DNA from: Candidatus Angelobacter sp. Gp1-AA117
GTDB lineage: Bacteria > Acidobacteriota > Terriglobia > Terriglobales > Acidobacteriaceae
Length of the DNA: 32,730 nucleotides
Direction: 5' to 3'
Assembly (NCBI GenBank): GCA_003223515.1
Contig: QHVI01000062.1
Span: 1-32,730 of the forward strand
The notes under the pieces are model-generated. The model saw nothing but the letters and a program-made list of their open reading frames with translations. It did no database searches and was not told the origin of the DNA. A program made the translations under genes and the position numbers. This document shows, piece after piece, positions 23,184 to 32,643 of the stretch (within the stretch, counting starts at the first letter, position 1; the number at the start of each line of letters is the position of its first letter).

Positions 23184-23510
23184 ACCACGACATCTTTCCA
23201 GGGATTTACTGCAAAGGACGCGAAGGGGCGCAAAGGAAGCCAAATAGAATCGGGTGATCCGTTGATCGGGTGATCGAGTGATCTGATTGCAAGAATCTCA
23301 ACATTAATGCATATAGAATTCTGCGTTCTCTCCGGCCTCTGCGGTTCCTGCCGTCGCGTTCTCTCGCGAAATGTGAAGGATCACCACACTGCAATGGCAA
23401 ATACACATAAACCTATCTTGTTTTCTTCGCGCCCTCTGCAGTAAATAGCTCTGAGTTTCCCCTGTGCGGTCTGTTAAAATCCGCCTTCAAATTCATTCAA
23501 GGAATGCAAC
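23184..23510. other. Repeat-filled spacer upstream of the M24 peptidase gene
   Basis: It contains two copies of the dispersed TTTGCGTCC-type repeat (23202-23240 reversed, 23421-23446 forward) and a degenerate one near 23322-23350. An octamer array lies at 23252-23283. No gene is supported. The promoter of the peptidase gene presumably lies near 23450-23485, where TAAAAT (23475-23480) could be a -10 box. Confidence 0.55.
23252..23283 (+). repeat. GGGTGATC octamer tandem repeat
   Basis: Four consecutive octamers: GGGTGATC, CGTTGATC, GGGTGATC and GAGTGATC, then TGAT. Every unit ends TGATC. A similar fragment (GGTTGATCGGG) occurs at 13828-13838. Confidence 0.7.
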
Positions 23511-24821
23511 ATGCGCAAATTCATCCTGCTGATCGTTGTTCTCGCTGCAAGCTTGGTTCCCGCCATGGAGCGTCAGAACGGTGCTGACTACCGGGCGCGA
23601 CGAGTGGCTCTCTCGAAACTCATGGAAGGCGGATCTCTGGTTCTGTTTGCAGGGACAGAAGCGGAAGGCCCCAATGATCTCTACGGCTTTCGCCAGAATG
23701 ATAATTTCTGTTATCTGACTGGCTGGTCACAACCTGGCGCAGCGCTGCTGATTTCTCCTGCCTCTGACTCGCATCCCTACACCGAGATTCTGTTTCTTCC
23801 CGAGCACAACCTCACGCAGGAGAAGTGGACTGGTCCGAAGCTTGGACCTGAGAATCCCGATGCGCCGAGGATCACCGGCTTCGATGGCGTGCAAGCTCTG
23901 GACAAGATGCATGAAGAACTGGTGAAGGTACTGCCGCAGCCGCGAGCGACCGTCTTCACCGATCAGGGTGAAGGCTCGCCATCGCTCGGCCCGATCGAGT
24001 GGCTGCGCCGCACGAATTCTTTCCCCAACTACATCTCATTCCGCGATGGACGCCAGTTGATTGCCCGTTTGCGCATGGTGAAAGACGCGGGCGAGGTGCA
24101 GTATGTCACTCGTGCAACCCAGGCTTCAGAGGCCGCTCATCAGGCCGCGCTCAAGGCCATTCATCCGGGAGTGACGGAGCGGGAAATCTCAGCGCTCATG
24201 CAATATGAATTTGGAAAACGTGGATGTGAGCGTCCTGCCTATGCACCCATTGTGGGTTCGGGATTTTATTCCACGGTGCTGCACTACTCTGAAGATTCAG
24301 GCACCATGCAGAGCGGCGACCTAGTGGTGATGGACGTTGGCGGCGAGTACTCCATGTATGCCACGGACATTACGCGCACCGCGCCGGTGAGCGGCAAGTT
24401 CTCGCCCCGGCAGCGCGAAATCTATAACATTGTTCTGGGCGCGCAGGAAGCCGCCATCAAGGCCTTCCAGATGGGCAAATCCAAGCTGGGCAGGGAAGGG
24501 CCAGACTCCTTGTTTCAGGTAGCGCTTGATTACATCAATTCCCATGGCAAAGACATGCATGGCCAGCCGCTGGGCAAATACTTCATTCACGGGCTGGGAC
24601 ATCACGTTGGCTTGAATGTTCATGATGCCAGCGACGCCTCCGCGCCCCTGGATAAAGGCATGATCTTCACCCTGGAGCCGGGTATCTATATTCCCGAAGA
24701 GAAGCTGGGCGTGCGCATAGAGGATATGTTCTACGTGGACCAGAACGGCAAGCTGGTGATGCTGACCAGCCATATTCCTCGGACAGCAGATGAGGTCGAA
24801 CAGGCCATGGCACATAAATAG
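23511..24821 (+). CDS. pepP: M24 metallopeptidase, Xaa-Pro aminopeptidase, exported
   Basis: The 436-residue enzyme removes N-terminal residues that precede proline. Residues 1-18 (RKFILLIVVLAASLVPA) form a signal peptide, so it acts outside the cytoplasm, unlike E. coli PepP. The N-terminal AMP_N domain (about 25-160) is followed by the pita-bread catalytic domain. The five metal ligands are all present: D275 and D286 (MDVGGEYSMYATDITRT), H364 (HGLGHHVGLNVHD), E389 (TLEPGIYIP) and E404 (VRIEDMF). AAGGA lies seven bases before the ATG. The gene stands between repeat-rich spacers and is probably transcribed alone. Confidence 0.93.
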   Translation: MRKFILLIVVLAASLVPAMERQNGADYRARRVALSKLMEGGSLVLFAGTEAEGPNDLYGFRQNDNFCYLTGWSQPGAALLISPASDSHPYTEILFLPEHNLTQEKWTGPKLGPENPDAPRITGFDGVQALDKMHEELVKVLPQPRATVFTDQGEGSPSLGPIEWLRRTNSFPNYISFRDGRQLIARLRMVKDAGEVQYVTRATQASEAAHQAALKAIHPGVTEREISALMQYEFGKRGCERPAYAPIVGSGFYSTVLHYSEDSGTMQSGDLVVMDVGGEYSMYATDITRTAPVSGKFSPRQREIYNIVLGAQEAAIKAFQMGKSKLGREGPDSLFQVALDYINSHGKDMHGQPLGKYFIHGLGHHVGLNVHDASDASAPLDKGMIFTLEPGIYIPEEKLGVRIEDMFYVDQNGKLVMLTSHIPRTADEVEQAMAHK

Positions 24822-24845
24822 TACTAGCCTTCAAATATTCTTGTG

Positions 24846-24882
24846 ATTTACCGCAAAGGCCGCGAAGGGACGCAAAGGTAAC
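24846..24882 (-). repeat. Dispersed TTTGCGTCC-type repeat, reverse copy
   Basis: The plus strand reads ATTTACCGCAAAGGCCGCGA then AGGGACGCAAAGGTAAC, the reverse complement of the forward copies at 6511 and 9970. It lies 25 bp after the peptidase stop. Confidence 0.75.
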
Positions 24883-24891
24883 GAATCCAAG

Positions 24892-24926
24892 AGCCAAAAG
24901 CCAAAAGCCAAAAGCCAAGAGCTAAG
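24892..24926 (+). repeat. AGCCAAA heptamer tandem repeat
   Basis: Five heptamers: AGCCAAA three times, AGCCAAG, AGCTAAG. The reverse strand reads GGCTTTT-type units, related to the GGCTAAN array at 16579. Sixteen bases (24910-24925) are the exact reverse complement of 16441-16456. Confidence 0.8.
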
Positions 24927-25005
24927 CGCCAAAGGCCTTATTACACGAAATTTACATTCCTTCGCCGATGAATACTGTCTAATATTGTAAGTAAGATGTC
25001 GTCAT

Positions 25006-25047
25006 GTACCGGCGTCCAGGCGGAAGCAATACCCCGGACGCCAGTAC
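25006..25047 (+). promoter_or_regulatory. Inverted repeat in the kinase leader
   Basis: GTACCGGCGTCC (25006-25017) and GGACGCCAGTAC (25036-25047) form 12-bp arms with one mismatch around an 18-base loop. It ends 18 bp before the kinase ATG, and no Shine-Dalgarno sequence lies between. It may be a response-regulator site or an mRNA hairpin. Confidence 0.45.
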
Positions 25048-25065
25048 CTATTGGATTCGGTCTGC

Positions 25066-26976
25066 ATGAAATCTCTTTCTCGGGAACGTCTGTTCCTGTC
25101 ACTGGTTGTATTGATTTTGACGGCAGTGCTCGTCACACTGGCTGTGCACCAGTATCACTGGAGCAACGTGGTGAGCCAGGCAACCAGTGCGCGTCTCCAG
25201 GCGAATCTGCATGATTCGGTGATTAGCTGGCGGGAAGGCCTGTACCGGGAGTTGACTGGTGTGTATGCTTCGCTGCAGGCGAATCCGGATTTGCCTGCGC
25301 AGGAAAAAGCCAGGATCTACGCCGAAGAATACGCGCAATGGAACCGCAGGACACCCCATCCTGACCTGGTGAGCCGTCTTTATTTCCTGAGCAACGCGGG
25401 AACCGGGCAACAGAAGCTGGTGCAATTGAATGCAGCGAGTGCTGAAATTGCGCCTGCTGAATGGCCTGAACGTCTGGGTGATCTGCGCGCAGCTTTGCAG
25501 AGTTTTTCTGCAGAGATGAACCAGGCCAGCAAGATACATAATCGTATTCGCCCCATGCCGGAGCATGCTCGTATGCATCGTCGCTTCATGGGCTTTATGG
25601 GCACAGATGGTTCGGTACCCAGCATCGATCTCAATAACCTGGTTCTGGTGCGCTCTTTTGTCTCGCATCGTCCTGAAGCGGGGCAGCCCTCCAATGTGGA
25701 CTGGCTGATCATCGAGTTGAATAAGAAAGTTCTTCTCGATCACATATTGCCCGAACTAGCAGAGCAGCATTTCAGTGACTCGCAGGGGCTTGCCTACCAG
25801 GTCGCTGTGACAGACACCTCCAGCGACTCGGGTCTGATCTACTCATCTGATTCTGACTTTGGCCGGCAGAAGATCGTCAACGCCGACCAGCAGGTGCAGG
25901 TGTTCGGTCCGCCCTTCGGAATGCCTCCACGGCGCGGCTTCGATTCCATGCCGGCGTTTCTACGTCATCCAGGCGGGCCGCCCAATCCTTCTCATGAGCA
26001 TAATGAACTGGGGCTCTCAGGACCGTTGCGTGTAGAACTGCTCCACGATTCCGATCATGATCCCGAATGGCAGCTTTCCGTGCGCCATCGCAAAGGCTCG
26101 CTGGAAGCTGTGGTGACAGGCATGCGGCGCAAGAACCTGGTGATCAGCTTTGCTGTGCTGCTGATTCTGGCGGCCAGCATGGGCATGATCATTGTAACCA
26201 GCCAGCGCGCCCGCACCCTGGCACGCCAGCAGATGGATTTTGTCGCTGCCGTTTCGCATGAATTGCGAACGCCGGTTGCCGTGATCAGCTCTGCGGCCGA
26301 GAATATTGCCGACGGCATAGTCAGCAGCAGGCAGCAGCTCATGCAGTATGGCAATGTGATCAAAGGGCAGTCTAAGCAGCTTATTCAGCTCATCGAACAG
26401 ATTCTGCTGTTTGCCGCCACCCGTGACAAGCAGCCGCGTTACGATTTACGTCCTATGGAAGTCTCTGATCTGGTGGAGAATGCGCTGAACAATACCGGCG
26501 CGTTGCTCCAGGGAGAGGGATTCATAATCGAGAAGCAGATTGAGCCGAACCTGCCGCAGGTCATGGGCGATTTACGCGCTCTCTCTCATTGTCTCCAGAA
26601 CCTGATTACCAATGCGGTGAAATACAGCGGAGGGAATCGATGGGTGGGTGTGCGGGCATTCACCAGCACCGAAAGAAAGAATGGCGAAGTGCAGATCGTA
26701 ATCGAAGACAAAGGGTTAGGTATTGAGTCGCGGGAGTTGCATCGAATCTTTGAGCCTTTTTACCGCAGCCCCCGGGTCACGTCAGCGCAGATTCGCGGCA
26801 CCGGCCTGGGACTTGCGCTGGCGCGAAGCATTGCCGAAGCCATGGGGGGCAAGCTGACCGTGACCAGCGAGCCGGGCCGGGGCAGCGCATTTAGCCTGCA
26901 TCTGCCCATACCACCGAAATCTGTCGAGAATGTAAACCTGGACGTACCTGCGACGGCGAATCCAAAATATTCCTGA
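25066..26976 (+). CDS. Membrane sensor histidine kinase
   Basis: The 636-residue kinase has a first membrane helix (about 9-29), a long extracytoplasmic sensor region (about 32-357) with a Met/Arg/His/Pro-rich stretch, and a second helix (about 362-382). HisKA follows with phospho-acceptor H398 in AAVSHELRTPVAV. The HATPase domain shows the N box NLITNAVKYSG, G1 EDKGLGIE, F box FEPFYRS and G2 GTGLGLALARS. I do not recognise the sensor domain. ATG 25066 was chosen (TTG 25051 is possible); no ribosome site is visible. A response regulator gene starts 6 bp downstream, so the two form a two-component operon. Confidence 0.95.
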   Translation: MKSLSRERLFLSLVVLILTAVLVTLAVHQYHWSNVVSQATSARLQANLHDSVISWREGLYRELTGVYASLQANPDLPAQEKARIYAEEYAQWNRRTPHPDLVSRLYFLSNAGTGQQKLVQLNAASAEIAPAEWPERLGDLRAALQSFSAEMNQASKIHNRIRPMPEHARMHRRFMGFMGTDGSVPSIDLNNLVLVRSFVSHRPEAGQPSNVDWLIIELNKKVLLDHILPELAEQHFSDSQGLAYQVAVTDTSSDSGLIYSSDSDFGRQKIVNADQQVQVFGPPFGMPPRRGFDSMPAFLRHPGGPPNPSHEHNELGLSGPLRVELLHDSDHDPEWQLSVRHRKGSLEAVVTGMRRKNLVISFAVLLILAASMGMIIVTSQRARTLARQQMDFVAAVSHELRTPVAVISSAAENIADGIVSSRQQLMQYGNVIKGQSKQLIQLIEQILLFAATRDKQPRYDLRPMEVSDLVENALNNTGALLQGEGFIIEKQIEPNLPQVMGDLRALSHCLQNLITNAVKYSGGNRWVGVRAFTSTERKNGEVQIVIEDKGLGIESRELHRIFEPFYRSPRVTSAQIRGTGLGLALARSIAEAMGGKLTVTSEPGRGSAFSLHLPIPPKSVENVNLDVPATANPKYS

Positions 26977-26982
26977 AGAAGA

Positions 26983-27669
<687 letters not shown>

Positions 27670-27782
27670 CTCCCGCACTCAGATTGCTCTTGATACGGCG
27701 ATAACTCCCCCCTTTTGTCGTCCCGAGTGAGCGCCTGAATAATGTTTCCTGAATTGAGTTTCTAGCGCGAAGCGAAGGATCT

Positions 27783-29060
27783 ATGGATTTGCTTTGGTTT
27801 GTAGGCTTCCAGCTAACTCTCTTTTACAATTTCAAAATTGCCATGAGTCCAAGTGTGCGTAACCTGGTGCTGATCTTTGCCGCCGCAGCCATGCGCTCGT
27901 TTGGGATTGGCCTGCTGGGCGTGGTTCTGGGCGTCTTCCTCTATCGAAAAGGCTTTTCCTCCACGTCAATCGGTCTGGTGATCGCAGCCGGACTGGCGGG
28001 ATCAGCGGCGGCGACTGTTGTAACCACGATGAGCGCCGACCGTCTTGGCCGCCGAAAGATCCTGCTTGTCTTGTCGCTGCTATCCGCACCAGGAGCTCTT
28101 CCATTCATTTTTCACTGGAGCAGCATTGCGCTGATCCCGATGGCATTCATCGGCATGGTGAATGGCATGGGAACCGACCGCAGCGCTGCCTTTGCCCTGG
28201 AGCAGGCGGTCATTCCCGGCCTGGTTCCTAACCAGAGACGCACATGGACGCTGGCCTGGTACAGCGTGGTGCTTGATGCCAGCGGAGCTCTGGGAGCATT
28301 GGCCGGTGGTTTCCCGATCCTGGCATCACGAGTTTGGGGAGTTGATCTCGCTGCGTCTTACCAGATCTTGTTTGCAGGTTATGGAGCGCTGAGTGTATGC
28401 GGGAGCCTGCTTTACCTGTGGCTTTCGCCGGAAGTAGAAGTTCCTCCGGGCGATACAGGAGCCGTCACCAGGACAATAGTTTCGCCGAAAACAAAATCGA
28501 CCATCTCCAAATTATCGGCGCTGTTTGCTATTGATAGCTTTGGCGGCGGCTTCCTCACCGATGCCTTGGTCGCTTACTGGTTTTTCCGCCGCTTTGGCAT
28601 CGCAGAGAACCAACTGGCGCTACTCTTCTTCACCATTCATGTGCTGAACGCACTTTCGCATCTGGGGGCGGCCGCTCTGGCCCGCAGGATCGGCCTGGTG
28701 AATACCATGGTCTTCACTCATCTGCCTTCCAGCATCTTTCTGATTGCCGCCGGCTTTGCTCCTTCGGCACGATGGGCAGTGATCCTGTTTCTTCTACGTG
28801 AAGCCCTGGTGGAGATGGATGTGCCCACCCGGCAATCGTATGTGGCTGCGGTGGTCCGGCCTGAAGAGCGCACCTTTGCCAGCGGCGTAACCAATCTCAC
28901 CCGCAATATATCCTGGGCTGCCGCATCTTCGGTCGCAGGCGTTTTCATGCAGAAGGTGGCATTCTCAGCCCCGCTGTTGCTCGGAGGAGGCCTGAAGATC
29001 ATCTACGACCTGCTGCTCTATCGCTCCTTCCGCCACGTTGCCGCACCGGAAGAAAAATGA
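27783..29060 (+). CDS. MFS transporter
   Basis: The 425-residue protein has about 12 hydrophobic segments in two halves with a central polar loop (about 218-240). ADRLGRRK after the second helix is the family motif A (DRxGRR), and the following helices are rich in Gly and Ala. It likely exports or imports a small molecule; the substrate is unknown. AAGGA lies only a few bases before ATG 27783. ATG 27843, beginning MSPSVRNLVLIFAAAAMRSF, would remove an odd aromatic N-terminus and is a serious alternative. The gene is 113 bp after the two-component operon and may belong to its regulon. Confidence 0.88.
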   Translation: MDLLWFVGFQLTLFYNFKIAMSPSVRNLVLIFAAAAMRSFGIGLLGVVLGVFLYRKGFSSTSIGLVIAAGLAGSAAATVVTTMSADRLGRRKILLVLSLLSAPGALPFIFHWSSIALIPMAFIGMVNGMGTDRSAAFALEQAVIPGLVPNQRRTWTLAWYSVVLDASGALGALAGGFPILASRVWGVDLAASYQILFAGYGALSVCGSLLYLWLSPEVEVPPGDTGAVTRTIVSPKTKSTISKLSALFAIDSFGGGFLTDALVAYWFFRRFGIAENQLALLFFTIHVLNALSHLGAAALARRIGLVNTMVFTHLPSSIFLIAAGFAPSARWAVILFLLREALVEMDVPTRQSYVAAVVRPEERTFASGVTNLTRNISWAAASSVAGVFMQKVAFSAPLLLGGGLKIIYDLLLYRSFRHVAAPEEK

Positions 29061-29076
29061 TTTCTACCGAAAGCCT

Positions 29077-29120
29077 TCCTTAGTGCCCTCCGTGGAACCT
29101 TCGTGCCCTCTGTGGTTGAT
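29077..29120 (+). repeat. Diverged dispersed repeat after the MFS gene
   Basis: CTTAGTGCCCTCCGTGGAAC and CTTCGTGCCCTCTGTGGTT form two degenerate units of the TTCGCGTCCTTTGCGG type. They lie about 16 bp after the MFS stop. Confidence 0.5.
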
Positions 29121-29145
29121 CTTGCTGCTGTGTGTGTGAACGGGA

Positions 29146-29385
29146 CTAGGCCTGCTGCGCCTTGGCTTTCCGTCGTTTCATGGAATTGTGCAGCAGTATT
29201 TCGAGAACAATGTAGAAGACAGCAGCCAGGGTCAGCAGTGCAATGTAGAAGACCACATTCGTATTCATATGCGGATAGTAATGATGTGCCAGAAAAGTGC
29301 CGGCCGCAGGCACAAGAGTATTCTTTACGAATCCCTGGCACGCGACTGCCAGGACAACCGCCAGAATTGCCGCAATTCCACGCAT
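29146..29385 (-). CDS. Small two-helix membrane protein, hypothetical
   Basis: The 79-residue frame has an N-terminal hydrophobic segment (about 3-18), a short polar loop with HHYYPH, and a second strong membrane helix (about 44-66, VVFYIALLTLAAVFYIVLEI). It ends in a basic tail (KRRKAKAQ), a normal positive-inside pattern. No ribosome site precedes its ATG, and a plus-strand frame overlaps it. It is supported only by its well-formed membrane topology, and I recognise no family. Confidence 0.5.
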   Translation of the reverse strand: MRGIAAILAVVLAVACQGFVKNTLVPAAGTFLAHHYYPHMNTNVVFYIALLTLAAVFYIVLEILLHNSMKRRKAKAQQA

Positions 29386-29460
29386 GGCTGGAAATCATAT
29401 ACCGGAAACATGCCAGGATCATAGCGGAGCTTGGGCGCCGGGATGAAAGCTGCGAAACGG

Positions 29461-29492
29461 CGGCAGGGCGCGTGTAACTTCGCGTCCTGCCG
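29461..29492 (-). terminator. Hairpin terminator of the large repeat-protein gene
   Basis: CGGCAGGGCGCG (29461-29472) pairs with CGCGTCCTGCCG (29481-29492) over 12 bp with one G-T pair and loop TGTAACTT. On the minus strand it begins 12 bases after the stop and is followed by TTTC. Confidence 0.6.
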
Positions 29493-29504
29493 CGGAATTC
29501 AGGA

Positions 29505-32500
29505 TCATCTTGGACAATACGTGATCGAACCATTCCCCGCATAGGTGCAGACGCCCTGTGAAGCCTGGGTGCTGAATGCATCGTAGACAACATAGACGCT
29601 GTACTGGTGCGAGTAAATGACGTTGGGAATGGAGCTTGTCCAGAAGCCGCTGGCATCTGGGAAGGTGCTTGCTCCCATATTCCATCCGCTTCCGGCGGTT
29701 ATGTCTGACCACCAGACCACAACGCCCGAACCTGCGGGCGCGCCCGTGGCATTACCGGCCAGTACCAGGCTCCCCGGAGGTCCAAACCCTGCTGAGCCCT
29801 GAGGCTGGATCCACGAGATGTAGGCAGTCTCATTGCAATACGCCGACCCAACTCCAACATAGGTGAACGGATCTGAACTAACGCCTAAGTAATTCGCATA
29901 CATCGTAAAGGTATGGCAGTAATTAGATGACGGCACCGTATTCCACCAGTTTCCGCTACCATCGGGAGTAGCCTGGGTTGCGACTGTGTTCCACGCTCCA
30001 TTCAGAGTCACATCGCGCCACACAAGCTGCACAGTGCCATTGCCCCGGAATGCGGTACCTCCGGTGGTGAGTGTGTTTGGAGGCCCCCAGCTTGCCGATG
30101 AAGGTTTGGCCCACGAAGTGAATACCAGGGGCTGGAAGTAAGCGTAAGCATTCACGAGAGCGGCTGACTGGCCATCTGGATTCGTTACTACCAGGTTTAC
30201 TGTCCCGACCGGTCCGGCAGGAGAGACCGCATTGATCTGGGTTGAGCTTACAACATTAACCCCGGTAGCAAGGTTCGAACCCAGCTTCACGGTTGCGCCA
30301 GAAACAAAATTCGTGCCCGTGACGGTGATTGCCGTCCCACCGGCCATGGTTCCTGTAGTCGGAGTGATCCCGGTGATGGTTGGCGGCCCGTGATTAATCG
30401 AGTAGCTGCCACTGGCCACCGCGCTGTTGTTTACGCCGGCAGGCGCAATGGCAATGGCTTTGATCGTGGTGGTATTGATCACGGAAATTGGCCCGCTGTA
30501 CAGCGTTGATGACGCAGTGGGAGTGCTTCCATCAACGGTATAGCGGATAGTCACACCCGAGGTACTGTCGGAAATGCTCACCGATTGGTTGCTGCCGTAA
30601 GTTCCCGGCGGTGGAGCGAATGTGGGCGTGGCTGCCTGCATCGTGTAGAGTGCGCTGGCCACAGTACTGTTGTTCATGCCACCGGCAATCGCAATTGCCT
30701 TGATGGTAGTTGTAGCCGCCAGGTTGATCGGCCCAGTATAAAGCGGCGATGCAGCGGTTGGCGTGCTGCCATCCAGCGTGTAGCGAATGGAGGCGCCAGA
30801 AACTGAATCACTCAATGTGACGGATATAGGCGGGTTGTACGTGCCTGCCGCCGGAGTGAATGTGGGAGCCGGCGACTGGATGGTGTAAGTTCCGCTATTC
30901 ACCAGGCTGTTCATGAATCCACTGGCCGTGGCGAATGCTTTCAGTGTGAGCGTGGTGGAGACCACAATGGGTGCGCTATAGACCGGAGAAGCAGCCGTCG
31001 GCGTGCTGCCATCCAGTGTGTAATGAATCACGGCGCCGCTGGTCGAGTCGGTAATCGATACTGTCACTGATCCGATATAAGTCCCCGACGCGGGATTGAA
31101 CACAGGTGTAGCTGCCATACCAGGGAAGTTGTAAAGCACGCTGGTAACAGAACTAGTGATAAAGCCGGACCTGGCCGCAATCGATTTCATGGTTGTAGTC
31201 GAGTTTACGATGAATGACCCCACATAAATCGTCGATGCGGTTGTTGGTGTGCTGCCATCCAGCGTGTAATAGATAGTGGCCGCCGGGTCCGCATCCGTGA
31301 TGGTGACCGTCTGCGGAGTAGAGTAGTTGCCGGGCGCAGGGTTAATAACAGGAGCGGGAACCTGGAAATTGTAGGTTGCGCCAGCCACTGCGCTGTCATT
31401 GAAGCCACTGGCTATGGCAATGGCCTTGATCGTTGTCGGAGTGCTTATGCTGAGCGCACTGGAGAACACCGGCGATGCGGCCGTCGGCGTGCTGCCGTCC
31501 AGCGTGTAGTGGATCACTGCGCCGGAGGTGCTGTCTGTAATGGTCACCGATTGCGGCGATGTTGAAGAATAAGTCCCGGGCGCGGGTGTGAACACAGGAG
31601 TGGCAGCAGTCGGGGTACCGCAGCCGTTAAACCTGAACGAGGTGATCACGGTGCGCCAGTTTTTGATTCCATCAGGAGAGAGGATAAATTGATCGGTGTA
31701 ATAAAAAGTGCAATCATCTACCGGGTCCACACTCATGGATGAGTAATCACCCCATCGCGGCGGCGAGCCGATCTGAATCCCGGTGCCTTCCTGGATTGAT
31801 AGTTCATCACCCAGAAGATTGAGCGGATCGCCCGGAGCCCTGCCCGTAATACGAACGCCGGGATATACAGTAGGACTGGTCACGCTGTAACCAACGGCGA
31901 TGTTGCCGTTATGGTCCATGGCGGCGCTGGCATAGAAGCGGCTGGTAGAGTCTGGATTGTAGGTTCCCTGCTGGTAAATCAAGGGCGAGCCGCCTGGGTC
32001 GCGAATTTCATACCACCGTACTCCTTCAGTTCCAGCCACAAGCGGAGTGGCTGGAATCACCGGGACCGAGTGGTTGACCACTATTGCCTGGTGATCTCCA
32101 AAATTACGATAGGCCAACCTGTACATCAGCCGGTCTTCCAGAGGCTCAAGCGGATTTGGTAAGGCACCGGAGGTGGGCTGTTGAACACAATATATTGCGT
32201 TACACCCGATCAATGGAGCGATAGGCAGCATGATGGGACCGCTAAACGTAGCGGTTGGTGCGGGTCCAAAACTCAGATCCGAAAGATGCCATATATAAAT
32301 AGCCGGATCGGCTCTGGACAGACTCGCGAAGATGGCTGGAGAACCGGCAGGTGGAGGTAAGGAGCCATCGAGGTCTGCCGGCAAAGCTACGCTAAGAGAA
32401 GAACTTAGCTGAGCGCAGATCTGGGTGACATTGGGTGAACCGGCACGCATGGCGGCGCCGTCCCAGGCGCAAATCTTTGGCCCCAACAGCAGCGCGTCCG

Positions 32501-32642
32501 GCTGATCGCTCGATTGCATACTGTAAGTTACAAGATAAGCATTATTCCAGATGCCCAGCTTAGGGTAGTCATTAAACCCATCCGTATACTGGAATGCATA
32601 TACGTTATACGGCTCTGCGCGAGAATTAGTGGGAATAGGCAT
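29505..32642 (-). CDS. Large secreted-type repeat protein, apparently 5'-truncated
   Basis: The 1045-residue product has three parts. Residues 1-345 form a domain with RLMYRLAYRNFGDHQAIVVN, GVRWYEIRDP, IAVGYSVTSP and RWGDYSSMSVDPVDDCTFYY, known from secreted acidobacterial proteins that usually carry about 200 more N-terminal residues with a signal peptide. Five repeats of about 79 residues follow (346-741), each with TPxFxPxxGTY and YTLDGSTPT, the chitobiase/hexosaminidase C-terminal-like module (CHB_HEX_C_1). Then come an IPT/TIG domain (about 745-830) and two copies of a Trp-rich domain of about 95 residues (VFTSWAKPSS... and YISWIQPQGS...). It is likely a surface adhesion or carbohydrate-contact protein. 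The ATG overlaps the stop of an upstream frame (TAAAATG) and no signal peptide is present. Confidence 0.85.
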   Translation of the reverse strand: MPIPTNSRAEPYNVYAFQYTDGFNDYPKLGIWNNAYLVTYSMQSSDQPDALLLGPKICAWDGAAMRAGSPNVTQICAQLSSSLSVALPADLDGSLPPPAGSPAIFASLSRADPAIYIWHLSDLSFGPAPTATFSGPIMLPIAPLIGCNAIYCVQQPTSGALPNPLEPLEDRLMYRLAYRNFGDHQAIVVNHSVPVIPATPLVAGTEGVRWYEIRDPGGSPLIYQQGTYNPDSTSRFYASAAMDHNGNIAVGYSVTSPTVYPGVRITGRAPGDPLNLLGDELSIQEGTGIQIGSPPRWGDYSSMSVDPVDDCTFYYTDQFILSPDGIKNWRTVITSFRFNGCGTPTAATPVFTPAPGTYSSTSPQSVTITDSTSGAVIHYTLDGSTPTAASPVFSSALSISTPTTIKAIAIASGFNDSAVAGATYNFQVPAPVINPAPGNYSTPQTVTITDADPAATIYYTLDGSTPTTASTIYVGSFIVNSTTTMKSIAARSGFITSSVTSVLYNFPGMAATPVFNPASGTYIGSVTVSITDSTSGAVIHYTLDGSTPTAASPVYSAPIVVSTTLTLKAFATASGFMNSLVNSGTYTIQSPAPTFTPAAGTYNPPISVTLSDSVSGASIRYTLDGSTPTAASPLYTGPINLAATTTIKAIAIAGGMNNSTVASALYTMQAATPTFAPPPGTYGSNQSVSISDSTSGVTIRYTVDGSTPTASSTLYSGPISVINTTTIKAIAIAPAGVNNSAVASGSYSINHGPPTITGITPTTGTMAGGTAITVTGTNFVSGATVKLGSNLATGVNVVSSTQINAVSPAGPVGTVNLVVTNPDGQSAALVNAYAYFQPLVFTSWAKPSSASWGPPNTLTTGGTAFRGNGTVQLVWRDVTLNGAWNTVATQATPDGSGNWWNTVPSSNYCHTFTMYANYLGVSSDPFTYVGVGSAYCNETAYISWIQPQGSAGFGPPGSLVLAGNATGAPAGSGVVVWWSDITAGSGWNMGASTFPDASGFWTSSIPNVIYSHQYSVYVVYDAFSTQASQGVCTYAGNGSITYCPR
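30405..31610 (-). repeat. Five tandem CHB_HEX_C-type coding repeats
   Basis: Five in-frame units of about 237-240 bp each encode the core YTLDGSTPTAASP (with small changes). Adjacent units are similar at DNA level, so unequal recombination or assembly collapse could change the copy number. Confidence 0.8.
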
Positions 32643-32643
32643 T

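Noticed and set aside
23054-23510. CRISPR-like array suggested by several short repeats
   Set aside because: The repeats belong to different families, are not evenly spaced, and have no unique spacers or cas genes nearby.
29103-29477. 124-residue plus-strand frame opposite the small membrane protein
   Set aside because: Rich in Cys, Arg and Gln with no hydrophobic order. The minus frame has a sensible two-helix topology.
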